Below are positions 23,640-35,417 of a stretch of DNA of 64,000 bases, piece after piece (positions within the stretch are counted from its first letter, which is position 1; every line of letters begins with the position of its first letter). The DNA is from Turritopsis dohrnii (lineage: Eukaryota; Cnidaria; Hydrozoa; Anthoathecata; Oceaniidae): the NCBI GenBank assembly GCA_027922465.2, contig BQMF02000052.1:992001-1056000 (forward strand). The letters run 5' to 3'. Both the position numbers and the translations under genes were made by a program. Under the pieces are notes generated by a model that made no database searches, was not told where the DNA came from, and saw only the letters and a program-made list of their open reading frames with translations.

Positions 23640-24528
23640 CTCCAAAGCCTCAATTGACTGCAGTGAAGGTAATTGTTCAGATCAACCTAAATCCGCAAGA
23701 GCTTCTAAAACATCATCGCTGCAATCCATGAAAGCTTCCTACCAAGCTGATTTCAACTTCCCACAGAATTTTCCCGTCTGGTCGCAACCAGTGAAAGTGT
23801 GATGGCCAAGTATTGCAGATGTTCTTGAGGGGCCAATAGCTTCAAAACAACTCCCGATATCTCCTGATCTCTGAAAGTGATCTCCGCCATGTTTATTATG
23901 TTAATGTCTGCTAAAATGCGAGTGATGTCTTCAATTTGTTCGATCTCTGACAAACTTTCATCTCATTAGTGTTTTGAACGTTTCTCTGAACCTGCACCCA
24001 GCATCGTAAATGGTACTTAACATCATTGGCAACAGCGTCCGCAGCATTAGGTATTGTGTTCAAACGCTCAAAAAAATCCTTTCTCCGGCAACAATTTAAC
24101 GACTCCTAACATTTTTATTCCTGTCTCTTTGCACATAACCTTATGAAGCTTTCCTTCCTTACTTTGACAAATAACACAACTAGTTTTATCAAAGCCTATA
24201 CTTTTTGAGCTCAATCCTCGAACATTAGGGAAGTGGCTGTTTCTGTATCTCCATCAGTATAATGACAAAACTTTCCACCGATTGTCTGTTCTGCACGCGT
24301 TTTTAAACGTTCCATGAAAACTTTGACAAACTGGCCATGATAAATGACTGATCTTTCCTTTAACGTGTTTATATCCAATCCTACCGAATGGCTAACGAAC
24401 ACTGATCTGTCCTTTAAGCTAGCCCTTTCTGATGCAGCACCTGGGAGTCTCTCTAATCTTTCAACTTTCGGGACACTTACGATCTGGGTGAAGGAAAAAA
24501 AGGTAAATAAATTCTGAGCCTTATACAT
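23640..24528 (-). pseudogene. Decayed member of a repetitive invertebrate gene family
   Basis: Reading the minus strand from 24528, blocks of good protein sequence follow in order but in changing frames. They are 'CHYTDGDTETATSLMFED' with a stop (24211); 'DKTSCVICQSKEGKLHKV' (about 24187-24130), a Cys-x2-Cys cluster; 'RLNTIPNAADAVANDVKYHL' (about 24070-24010); 'IEQIEDITRILADINIINMA'; and 'HTFTGCDQTGKFCGKLKSAW' (about 23790-23730). The last two resemble recurrent motifs of uncharacterised proteins found in many copies in cnidarian and other marine invertebrate genomes. At least two frameshifts and several stops make this copy dead. Function of the family is unknown to me; some members may travel with mobile elements. 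Confidence 0.5.
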
Positions 24529-25718
24529 TTCCCTTGAACATTTGCTTTAATTCATTAAATCACTCGTTGACTCAAAAGTCTTGGATATTTTCTAACTTTA
24601 TATTTCACTCATAGAATGTTCCGACAACCTCTTGGTTCCTTGAAGGTCCACGTTATTGGAAGAGTACTAAATTCAAATTAAAGATATACCGAACTTAACT
24701 GAATGTAAACAAAATAAGTTTCCATATTAAAGTGGTACCTTTTTCTTGTGGTTATCTTCTTGACAGACGATGCATTTTTTAAAGTCCAAAAACTTTCTTT
24801 ATTTTCTTTTCTCTCTCTGAAGGATCTGATCCATATAAGATAAATATAATAATCTGACAACCCGTGTAACCAATACGCCTTTCCCGAATCTTTTTGCGTA
24901 AACATGAAAGCGAGGCTGAGTGTTGTAGATGACATAGCGACGAGCAGTAATAAAAACAGTGCTGAGTGGTTTTTAAACGATTTGTTATTGCTTGATATGG
25001 AAGAAATGGCACTCAATGAAAATACTAATGGTAATTCTGTTAATAACATTGCGAAAGTTACTGACTCAAAGAAGTTCCAATATTCCGAATTAAAGAAATT
25101 GAAAAACATTGTTTACATACATTCCAACCTCGGGACAGATTCGGGATAGTGTCGTATAATGTGTTAACCTATAATGAGTTTCCCCTATGTGTTAACTTTC
25201 AGAGGAGACATAAGGGATCTAGGGATGAAGTTGTGGAAAGTAATGGCAAAACGGAATTCATTCTGTGACATGAAAAACACAAAAAATGGTAGAACTTGTG
25301 AAGTACGAAGTTATTTTTCGTATTTTATACGTTAGATGGAGCACGGATGGATGGAGTACTAGAATTCTGGGTAATTTTTTTTGCGGGTTTTAAATTCGAA
25401 AACGATGTCTCGGCAACGAAAAATAAAATCTTTTTTTGTTTTGGAAAGTGGAGACTTTAACTTTAATTCGGGCCAAATCGGGACTTCGGGACAGGGTACA
25501 TATCCCTGGGGTATCTAAATTCGGGACAGTTGGAATCTTTGTGTTTACGAAGCAGGAAAACAACTGAAAGAGCAATTATTAAAACAATAGTAACGAAGAG
25601 GAAATCTAACAAAGAAATATACATCATAGCTTAAACAATTTTTAAGTGGATCTTCAAAATTGATGATGTTATTGTTTTTTTAAGTTATAACCAAAACATT
25701 AGACATCTAATAAGTTCA
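24529..25718. other. Gap with weak open frames
   Basis: Overlapping frames at 24678-25109 (minus, 143 codons, hydrophobic) and 24904-25149 (plus, 81 codons, acidic) cover the same DNA. At most one could be real. Neither has a recognisable domain or splice partner. Confidence 0.25.
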
Positions 25719-25773
25719 CAACCTCGTACCCAGGGTTGTAGTCTATATATTCAAACCTGGGTACGGAGGTTGC
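25719..25773. mobile_element. 55-bp foldback with 8-bp target duplication
   Basis: 'CAACCTCGTACCCAGGGTT' returns inverted as 'AACCTGGGTACGGAGGTTG'. The element is flanked by TAAGTTCA at 25711-25718 and 25774-25781, a perfect 8-bp direct repeat. An 8-bp duplication suits hAT-type insertion. Related end words occur at about 2700-2725 and 4305-4335. Confidence 0.7.
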
Positions 25774-27379
25774 TAAGTTCAATTATGAGATAGAATTTCA
25801 ATGCTGTTCAAACAGCCACTAACATTTAATGTCTATCGCGTCCGTCCGACCAGAAAATCAATTTTGTGGAAGAGACAAAATCTGTGAAACAAATTACATA
25901 GACATCGGAGTATCCAGTGGTTTTTTTTATATCGCTTTGAAGTATCGAAACGTCTGTCCGAAATAAAAATAGGTTTTGTAACAGACCCTGCTGTGCGAAA
26001 TATTGGATGAACAGTTCATATCAGTGGATTTAGTGATTGTGAAATAGCCTTTTTGACTGACATTTCCAAGATCCAGGTTACTTTTCATAATGGTCCTCAC
26101 TCTGGAAGTTGAAGCATGGAACTATGTGCAAGTCTGGAAAAACTGTTTGTACAACAAAACCTCTACAGAAGTTATTTCTTCCTTTGTAGTATTAATATGG
26201 CTGAACAAACATGCATGGCGGCATTTTAAAGATCATAAAGGCCTTTAATTATCGAATTATCCTACTGTGTAATAGAAATAATGAGTATTTCTGAGTAATC
26301 AGGATATGCAACGACTGAAGCGATAGAGTGCATGGAAACGAGACGAAACCCGATAACTAGGCATTAACACCGTGTTTAAACAAAAATTTGGGAATAGTAT
26401 ATTTCGATTTCTTCAGAAGTTGATTATTATAAAAATTTAAAAAGGAAACAGGCTTTTAGGAAGGCAAAAATCCTGATAGATCATGAAACACCTTGACCTT
26501 AAGCATACAGATTCGAGTTTTTTTCCCTAAGCTAATTCACATTGTCCTAATTTCTGTGTAAACATCACGTGTTGTATGGAAAGAAGCATGGAAAGTCAAA
26601 ACCGATAAAAATGTTATCATACCTTAAAGTGAGATTACGACAAACGGGAATTACACAGTCATCACACAAACTGGTGTTGTGACGAAAAAAACTATTGATG
26701 ACCCTTAACACCCATAGATAAAGTATTTCATGTTTTCGTTTGATTACTTTCTAAAGTCATCGATCACCCTATTAAGTTAGTCTAATGAAAACATCTCATC
26801 ACATCTATTGACTATCGATAACCAACATGTTTCAAATATTCTCTACCTCTGGTGTAGGTAATAAGGACCTTACAAAACTACGACGGCAACGCAGACGACG
26901 ACGTGAGCCAAACAAAAGATTCACTTTACTCCATAGATTTGCTTTAGAATGGGAGTCTATTTCCCTCTATACTATTGGGAAATGTTTTTAATTTTACTGA
27001 AAGACCTGTGAGCAGTACATCGGATTAATTTTCTTTGGTTCCTTCATGATTCTTTCTGTCCTCTCTAAGTTCAAGAAACAAGCTTTTTGACTCAAGTGTA
27101 AAATTTCTGTTCTTCTGTGATGAAAGATGAATATCTTGTACGTCGTTCTCTCGTAAGGTCCCAAATATTGCTTAGGAAGAGACTCTGATAAGTGATTCGA
27201 CTTGATTCTCACGAGATATGAAAGAATCACAAAAATAGGTTTGACAAAAATTACTATATTCTTACTCTATACCTTAACCAATAAGAAAATACATCGAACT
27301 AATATACCAAAAAGGCAGAAACTTTCAGCGTTCTAAAGTGTTCCATTACTAAAAAAACCTTGCGTATTTAAACAAATCA
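25774..27379. other. Intergenic, nothing certain
   Basis: A minus-strand frame at 26994-27230 (78 codons) sits just beside the tandem gene cluster and could be a diverged exon, but I see no matching segment in the other units. Confidence 0.25.
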
Positions 27380-30300
27380 AACATTTCGGAAAAATATATA
27401 TATACTTGTAGAAAAGATTAAAGCTACTGCAAGAATGGATCATCTAAGTCTTAAAATAAGTAACGGTTGTCTCTATTTACAAACAATTCTTGATTTTACC
27501 AAACCATCATAAATCTTTATGTTGTTTGGTATCCACGATTTAAATATTCATCTCGTTAAAACCACTTTTTCCTCATGGTGCTTGCCGCTACCTGCTGCGT
27601 ATATTTTACGAGAATACTGTCATAACCAATTTACCAACACGATGCAATTTGAAGGATTTATAGTCAATATTGTTACCATTAAACGTCACTAAAAATACAT
27701 TAAAATGCTGAATACGTATAAACTTTAATTCGAACTATTTCTAATTCGAACAAATTCGAACGTTCTTTCGTTAATAACTTCTCTGCAACTTTGGAATTTT
27801 CCATAAATCATTTTACATTGCAGACGATAACATTTTATTTGGAACCTTGTACGTTCGAATTACATAAAGAATACTGATATATTGTTTTAAATAAATGCTA
27901 CACAGCAAGGTAGAACAGCTAGTTAAAAACTAACTAATGAAACAAACAAACAAACAAATGAATAACTATTACCATTCTATCCAGAGAAACTATGATGATA
28001 ATTAACAGCAGGTAATCTTTTCTTCTTGAATAAATACGTATGATTCAACGTTAACTCGATAATGACTTCCAAAAGGACTACAAAAAACATTATTTAAAAA
28101 ATGGCTTTGTTCGCTTATATATTAACACAGTGAACGCACAGTGACATACCAATATAAGAGATAGGGATTTCAAAAACTGTAACCCTCAAGTCTGAAAATG
28201 AATGTTCTTTTTTCAATACATTATGGAGATTTTCGTAGATTTGCATTCTCATTTATGTAACTATCAGCATTTTCTTAATTTCACCGATGGTATCGTTGAT
28301 CGATGATCGTATCGTTGTAGATATTTCACATCATAATCCGCCATTATAAGTCTTTCCAAGTTAGCGAGGATAGAGTTCTTTCAGAAAATCACATCTGCTT
28401 CAAAAGGACGAAATGATACGTGATTCTTTTAGCTGTTTCCATCTTTGTAGCACCAGGAGACTTTTTACCGGGTAGAAAACGATTATATTAGCTATGTACT
28501 GTCCGCATCCAGAATCCACAGAATAAATTGAAGAGCTGTCCAGTAGTCATCTCCATAACTTCACAACCAAGAAACATATTAAATAATAATTTATAAAATG
28601 TCGTAACATTAATATACAAAGAAATATTTATCAAGATTTCAAAGTTTCGCCTTTTTAAAATGTTTGTGAGAAAAAAATGTTTGTTGTTTTCCAGAGAATC
28701 TCTGAATACACCTTCCACAATATTACATTATAAACATGTAAGATACATAAAATAGCAAAAAAACTTTCAAAAATTACGTTTACATACTTGACCACTAAAA
28801 CTAGTAAATTAGTAATAATAAAAACACATATTGATAAACCACAAATATAACATCATCATGATATAAACAATCAGCTTTTGCTGAGAAACATTCTTATGAA
28901 TGTTTTCTTTAACGAGTTGTTCAAATAATAAAAAAATATACTAATAGAAAAATATTAAAACTACTACAAGAACGGATCATCCAAGTCTTAAAATATGTAA
29001 AAATATGTAATGGTTGGTTGTGAATCATGCTGTTTGGTATCCTCGATTCTTATATTCAGCTCTGTGAAACTTCTTTTCCTTCCTGGCGCTCATCGCTACC
29101 TCCGGTGTAATTTTTACGAAACTTCCGTGTCATTATTAATGAGGTGCAGTTTGTAGCATCAATATCCAATGTTATTACAATCTCACGTCACTAAAAAATA
29201 TATCAAAAAACTGCATTCAAATGCTGAATATTATAGCTACGTAGAAACCGAATCGATTTTTTTTTAACTCTCTCTAACTAATTGGGACAAATTTAATTGT
29301 GCCTTAGGTAATAGGTAATTTCACGTATTACATCTTTTCAACTTCCGTTATTGGAATTAAACCGAACCATTTTTCGCTTCCCTGAATTTTCGAATTACAC
29401 GAGAGTAATGGATAAATAAATACAAATTTGTTAGAAATACTACAAGTATGTTTAAAATATGTTCCAACAGATTGTAAACAAGTAAGATGGAACAACTAAT
29501 ACCATACTCACACTATGAGTCTATGACGATAATTGGCTTCAGGTGATCTTTTCTTCTTGAACAAATACGTATACTTCATCGTGAATTCGATAATGAGTTC
29601 CATGAGAACTAAGAAAAAAATGACTTTATTCGATTACATATTCATACAAGAAAAGCACAGTGACATACCAATATAAGGAAGAGGGATTTTTAAAACAATT
29701 TTGAAAATCTAACCTTCAAGTCTGAAAATGAATGTTCTTCTTTAACACATTATGAACATTTTTGTAGATTTGGGTACAATCAGCTTTTGCTGGGAAACAT
29801 TCTTCTGAATGTTTTCTTTAACGAGTGAAAATAACAAAAATATATACTTATAAAAAATAATTAAAACTACCACAAGAATGGATCATCCAAGTCTTAAAAT
29901 ATGTAACGGTTTTCTCTATTTACAAACAATTCTTCATTTCACCAATCAGGATAAAAACCTGCTTTGCATACACGATTCATATATTCAGCTCTATGTAAAA
30001 CTTCCCGCCCGTCGTTACAAAGTATCCAAAAATCCATGTTGTTCATTGCAAAGCAAATGAAAATCAACACTTCAGAACAGCTAGGAGAATTCATCAAGTA
30101 GGAACAAATTCTAAAAGGCAGGACTTTGATATCCAACACTGCTACGATTGACTAAAAAAGATCAAAGCACATGAAGTCATGAACTTTTAAAACAGGCAGA
30201 TTTCGTTTAAATAAGAAAGTATTACTTTCATGTGAAAGCATGAAAAATTAGTTCATTCCTGTGACTATATGAAAATGCCGGACATATGAAAAGAGGACCA

Positions 30301-32000
30301 GTTACTTAAACAAGCTTATAAAAATCTTACTCTAACGTCTGAAAACCAATGTCCTTGTTAGTTCCAACAGATACTGCAACATACATCAGGATTCTATACG
30401 TATTGACTGCCGACCAGCGTTACGACAATGTAGATGGTATTCGTGGGCTGTTTTTCAAGAGTCCATACCCAACAGTTAAGCAAGTTCCAATACAATACAA
30501 CTACTTAATTATAACTCAAATCAAGGCTAAAAATTTCCTTTTTAAAAAACATCATAAGTATCCTTCTAAGCAGACCATTCGCTGAAATGAAATGCTTGCT
30601 ACTACACCTTTTTCGAATTTTACGATTCAGGTAAAAGGTGGTTTTCCTCAAGATGGCATACTATATATGAAATAAACGGTAAAAAATATAACTCATCATA
30701 AAAATTCTCACTTAAAAAATAGAATAAAAAAGACTTAGGTGAAAAGGGGGCGGATATTGAAATCACTATTTAACTTTGAAGAATGAAAACAATGCATCGG
30801 TATTCTCACATTTAATGTCACTTAATTTTCAGTAGGAAAAAGTGAAATGTTCAGGACCAATTCCGTGATTTGTTGTTTTCCACACAATCCTTGATGCAAA
30901 ACCAATAATCTTTGATCAAGAAATATCAAATAACCTTCATAAAATTACGTATACATACTGAACCAAAAATACTAGTAAATTAGTATATAATATTAAAAAG
31001 AAGATATTTACATACCAAAAAATATAACATCGTTTTAAAAGAAATAGCTTTAGCTGTTAAACATTTTTCTGGATGTTTTCTTTAACGAGTTTAAATAATG
31101 AAAGTATATACTTGTAGAAAATAACTAAAAATAATGCAAGAATGGATCATCCAAGTCTTAAAATATGTAATGGTTGTTTCTATTTACAAACTATGATTTT
31201 GACAATCACCATAAACCTTCATGTTTAGTATCCCCGTATCCTGGTGTTCGTCACCACCTCCAGCGTAAATTTTACGACAATACGCGTCTTTTGTTGCGAA
31301 GTATGTAAAATCAGGACTTTGGAATTTATCAAGCAGGAACAAATTTCAAAAGGCAGCAATCCAATATCCAATATTCCTACGACGGCACATTACTACAAAG
31401 ACATCAAAAGACAAAAGTCAAATGATGAATAAAACATACAAACATACAATAATTCCTTTGTATAACGTTTTTTACATTTGTCAGAAACTTTAGAGATACT
31501 TTGATGAAAGCAATGGAAGCCTTGTCAGTCATGAGAAGCCTTCGATGATAATCTGTTGTAAGATGTCTAATGATGAACGTATTTGGTTGTGTATATCAAA
31601 GAAAATGAAGACTGCAAAAAACCAAAACAAGGATGTTCAGACCGGTATGTTTCGTATGACTTTCATGTAAGGGCATCTTACTAATGTTTAGTTTAGCTCA
31701 TGCATTCCTGTGAATAAGTGACAGTGCCACACATAACAAAAGAGAATCAGTTATTTAGAAACACTTATAATAATCTTACTTTAACGTCTGAAATCCAACA
31801 TCCTTATCAATTAAAAACCAATAACTGAAAACCAATGTCCTTGTTAGTTCCAAAAGATACTGCAACATACATCAGGATTCTATACGTATTGACTGCATAA
31901 TGAAGTGTTGATGGATTTTTGAGTTTCTTTTCCACAACCTCATGTCCAACATTAAATCAAATACTAATTCTATACAAACAATAACTCAAAAAAAGGTATA
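27380..32000 (-). pseudogene. Cluster of four decayed tandem gene copies
   Basis: The word 'GGATCATCCAAGTCTTAAAA' or a close variant recurs at about 27436, 28974, 29879 and 31144, each preceded by a shared 'TGTTTTCTTTAACGAG' tract in three units. Exon-like pieces recur on the minus strand. One ends 'NKDIGFQTLE' or 'QTLK' before GTAAGA (about 30335, 31780; weaker at 28180, 29720). One reads 'TYLFKKKR-P--NY-H' after a pyrimidine-AG acceptor (about 28060-27980 and 29590-29510). One reads 'KFHRAEYKNRGYQTA' with a stop (about 29075-29020), with related ends near 27560 and 30000 and a shorter form near 31280. The region 30349-30410 is almost identical to 31845-31910. Most frames are broken. Conserved splice sites and peptide words suggest a once-functional small multi-exon gene; family unknown. 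Confidence 0.5.
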
Positions 32001-32592
32001 AAAAATATAAAAAATATCACAAACATCCTTCTAAAGAAACCTTTGTATTCCGCTGTTCGAAAACATTTTTAACAAATGGAGGTACCCAAAGAGTGGATTT
32101 TTACGATTTTAAGATTGAATGTGATTTTCCTCAAAGTAGTATAACTATATATGAAATAAACGTTTAAACAAAATAATTCATCGTAAAAATACATACTTAA
32201 GAAATAAAATAAAAAAAGACTTAGCTAAAATTTTCATACAAAAATTTCTTTCATTCTTAGAACATTATAGCAGGTATTATTAAAAGAAACGTTTATTATC
32301 ACTATATTGTCCACACACAATACTGGGTTTAACGATGCTCGTGTTAAAGATTGAATTCTAAAAGATTATCGATGTTCATATTAAAATAACTCTTCTACAC
32401 AAAAGTCTCAAAATTATCTCTGAACTTCTAAGAATGAAAAGAAACCAACGCAAGTATTTATAGTATAAAAATAGCATTTTTGTATGGTTTTCAAACAAAA
32501 ATAAAATATATCTCAAACAAAAACTTTTAAACAATATCTCTTTAAAACAGTCTTAATAATAATAATAATGCTCATATTAAAATACTTTTCAT
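32001..32592. other. 3' flank of the giant gene
   Basis: AT-rich, no coding signal. It contains the presumed 3' UTR of the giant gene and possibly its polyadenylation signal. Confidence 0.4.
32292..32297 (-). promoter_or_regulatory. Possible polyadenylation signal AATAAA
   Basis: First canonical AATAAA on the minus strand after the giant gene's stop, about 296 nt downstream. Such hexamers are common by chance in DNA this AT-rich. Confidence 0.25.
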
Positions 32593-33842
32593 TCATAAAA
32601 ATTCTGAGCATATGATGTTATTCACCGTTTCGATAACCTTTTCGGACAGCTTGTCACTGGCTTCATCGCGGATATCTAATTCCATGAATCCCTTTTCTCT
32701 CATATCACTTGAAGCATTTTTCAAATAGTACCTTCTAAAATCATCCCTTTCAGTATTTGTTTTATCGGTGATGCTGACATACAACATGAAAATGCTTTTT
32801 TCGGCTATGCGCCCCACCAACGCCGGCATTTTATCTTTCATATTATCTGCTCCTGGAACATCTCCAATAAGAACGAAGAACTTTACGCGGTGTTCCCACT
32901 TGAATTTCATAGCACGTTGCATTCCATCATACTTATCTTCGTAGAATGGAGGAGTACGGCTCCCACCACCAGCCGTTACTGTTGACAGAATCTCCTCCAG
33001 TTTCTTGACGTCCTTTGTAAATGGCTGGTTTGTAAGATGTCCTATATCGCCATCAACTTTATAAGTTACAAAAGCAACATGAAACTCAGTTTCTTTTCCA
33101 CTTTTCATTCTAACTTTTTCTGGTACCTGCTCAGTTATCCTTCGAATGTATTTCTTAGCACTTTCAATATGTGGATGCATGGAACCTGTAGAATCTAGTA
33201 CGAAGCAAATGTCCACACTCAGTGCATTACATTTAACCTTGGCTGAATACACTGCAAAATGTATAGCTTTCTTTGTTTTCTGCACTTGTTCAGCGTATAC
33301 TTTGTTAAAGCTTTCATCCCAAATTTCATCGACCTTGCTGTACGTTTTACCAGAACGCTCAATAGACTTTTCTTCTTGTATCATGTACAGTTTCGTAATA
33401 TCTGGCATATCTTTACCCTCTTCACCACAATACAGCTGCCTTAGACCATCTGGAAGACTATCAGGATTACCAACAACCACGTAATTCTCAAAATATTCAA
33501 AGATAGCGTCACTAAAATATCCTGATCCCAAAGCAATAGTTTGAATACCAATACTTTCAGCATAGGCAAGAGAGTGTTTCAGTTTCTTCGGTGCGGCTGC
33601 GTAACCATCAGTTAGAATGAAAATGGATTTCTGCGTTTTATTGGATGAAGATTTGCTATGAAGGTTGAACGTGGCATACAGAACTGCATCAGATAAGTTT
33701 GAAGCATCATCAGTAAATGTTAAAGCTTCATATACACGAGCCTTTGTCTCCAAGTCCCAGTTCTGATCAAAGGACTTTACCACCATTGTACAACTGCCAG
33801 AAGATAATAACTCGAAATCGATATTGTTTCTGTGGAGGGCAG
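32593..33842 (-). CDS. Giant AAA+/VWA protein, last exon
   Basis: Follows the acceptor TTTCTAG|CT; the phase (1) matches the donor at 34735, so the exon opens 'ALHRNNIDFELLSSG' and runs to a TGA at 32593-32595. The first part completes VWA domain 2 with 'IFILTDGYAAAPKK' and 'IGIQTIALGSGYF'. After a linker (about 33400-33240) comes VWA domain 3 with the MIDAS loop 'FVLDSTGSMHPHIESAK' (about 33210-33160), then 'VAFVTYKVDGD', 'FFVLIGDVPGADN' and 'SIFMLYVSITD'. VWA 3 resembles the VWA of Dictyostelium-type alpha-kinase VwkA more than the midasin MIDAS domain. No membrane segment or kinase domain follows; the protein ends '-IICSEFL'. The internal ATG at 33786 is not needed as a start because the frame is open through the splice site. 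Confidence 0.8.
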
Positions 33843-34734
33843 CTAGAAAAATTCAGAATTGCCATTACAATTCAATTATAACCACTAGTAATGCATATTA
33901 TAAAAAACATATGAAAATGAACAAACTAACTACATGCTACGTAATGTTAATGTTAATGATGTACTAAAATTAAATCAGTATCACTGCAATCAAAATTTCC
34001 ATTTTCCTTAAGCCTTATTTCTTTACGATTGCTTTAAAGGTGTTTATTTCATTTTGAATTTCACTTACACAAAATGTTCAAGAAGAGACAAAACGTATCT
34101 CAAATAACCGCATTGACGAAGCAAAAAATCCTATTTGATGAGATCGTTCCAAGTCATTTGAAGAAGGAACCTAAACCTTGGCAAGTTTAATTTCTTAACG
34201 AATTCCATACATATATGCATTTAAAGTACATAGCTCTCCATCTGGATATGCAAAAACGCAAAATGGCAAAATTTTCTTCCTTCAAATTATTCTGACAATA
34301 GAGATAGTGAATTTTTGGACAAGCACTTAATGAAAACTTTTCTTTTTGATTACAGAAATTAAAACATATGGAAGATAATTCAAACATATAAAAGGAGAAC
34401 AATTTTTTCATGAGCAATAGTCTAAAAGCTAAAGAGTATCTAAACAGTCATACAAAAAACATATCAGGTAACTGTATCAGGTGGCATGATGCAAACACAT
34501 TGTCCATATGCATGATCAGTAGAACTTTTCTTGTCCGTTTTCTGTTGAATATTGGGTAAGTAATTCCCCAACTTAACTGACAAGGAAAAGGAAAATGCAG
34601 TAATTCAAATAGCCTGCAAAAACTAAAACTGGGATGGATATTGATTCTTACATAAAAAACACGTTAGGAAACCATTTGTAATTTGTCGTTTAAGCATTAA
34701 ATCAATGCATAATCTATTAATAATTCAGACTTAC
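33843..34734 (-). other. Intron 2 of the giant gene (892 bp)
   Basis: Donor G|GTAAGT at 34735/34734 and acceptor TTTCTAG at 33843. It splits VWA domain 2 just after the MIDAS helix. Without removal the frame meets a stop soon after 'GLAGKSELLIDYALI'. The joined product 'FIGLA-ALHRNNIDF' reads through in phase. No gene or repeat was recognised inside; the 76-codon frame at 34187-34417 has no support. Confidence 0.75.
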
Positions 34735-35317
34735 CAGCAAGTCCTATAAAGGCTTTAATTGAACCGATGGCAGCCATACCAGCCATAGACGCTGATACAT
34801 CAATGATAACTGACACCAAGTAATCTTTTCGTGGATATCCGATCATGTTTTCGTAGATCTTTTTGTATTGGCCATCAGTACACAAAAACTTGATGAAACC
34901 TTTTAATGAAAATGTTGGTCCACGATAATCCTGCATTTTTCTCGTTGGTCGGTTATTCGGAAACACCATTTCATCAATGACTGCATCCATCTCATTAATG
35001 AAGTCCCTCATTCGTTCCTCTTCCTCATCAATTTGCAAAGCACATTCTTTAATGAATTCAAATGCTTTTTCATCTGTTTTCCAGATATCAGATCCAACAA
35101 CTTCATGATCTCCAGTCTTTTCATAAACATTCTGTTCATAACTTTCCACCAATTTTTCATCATACATATCGTTAACACTTCTGCTCAAATCACTGACATA
35201 TATTGACTTTCCCCATTGTAGTTTCCCTTGATGTCGATACTTCAAGCCATTAATTTGGCTTTGGCTTTTTATGCCAACATTTACATCCTGATAGAAAACG
35301 TATGTAACATCTGATGT
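34735..35317 (-). CDS. Giant AAA+/VWA protein, penultimate exon
   Basis: Starts in phase 0 after TTTGTAAG, giving '-SEIK|TSDVTYVFYQDVNVG'. It links VWA 1 to VWA 2: a charged, mostly helical stretch rich in acidic residues ('IDEEEERMRDFINEM'), then 'YPRKDYLVSVIIDVSASMAG' (about 34835-34775), the beta-strand and MIDAS loop (D-x-S-x-S) of VWA 2. The exon ends one base into a codon. The ATG at 35339-35341 lies inside the intron and is not a gene start. Confidence 0.8.
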
Positions 35318-35417
35318 CTTACAAACAAAAAATGAAAACATGAAAACGGGCTATATTATGATTATTAAGTTTGAATTTGATTATGAGCAAAAAAAATGAA
35401 CAAAAAAAGAAGCTCAC
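35318..35417 (-). other. Intron 1 of the giant gene (100 bp)
   Basis: Donor AAG|GTGAGC (35418/35417) and acceptor 'TTTTTTGTTTGTAAG' ending at 35318, both phase 0. The 24-codon read-through beyond the donor ('FFFCSFFLLIIKF') is the intron's pyrimidine-rich sequence and should not be counted as protein. Confidence 0.75.

Noticed and set aside
24678..25149. Overlapping 143-codon (minus) and 81-codon (plus) frames
   Set aside because: Antisense to each other, no recognised domain, no splice signals; the hydrophobic minus frame is what an acidic plus frame casts on the other strand.
32593..33786. Stand-alone 397-residue VWA protein starting at 33786
   Set aside because: It begins in the middle of a VWA fold; the missing half is supplied by the upstream exon through a phase-1 junction.
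34697..35341. Stand-alone 214-residue VWA protein starting at 35341
   Set aside because: Its first 8 codons lie in intron 1; phase-matched splice sites join it to the giant gene on both sides.
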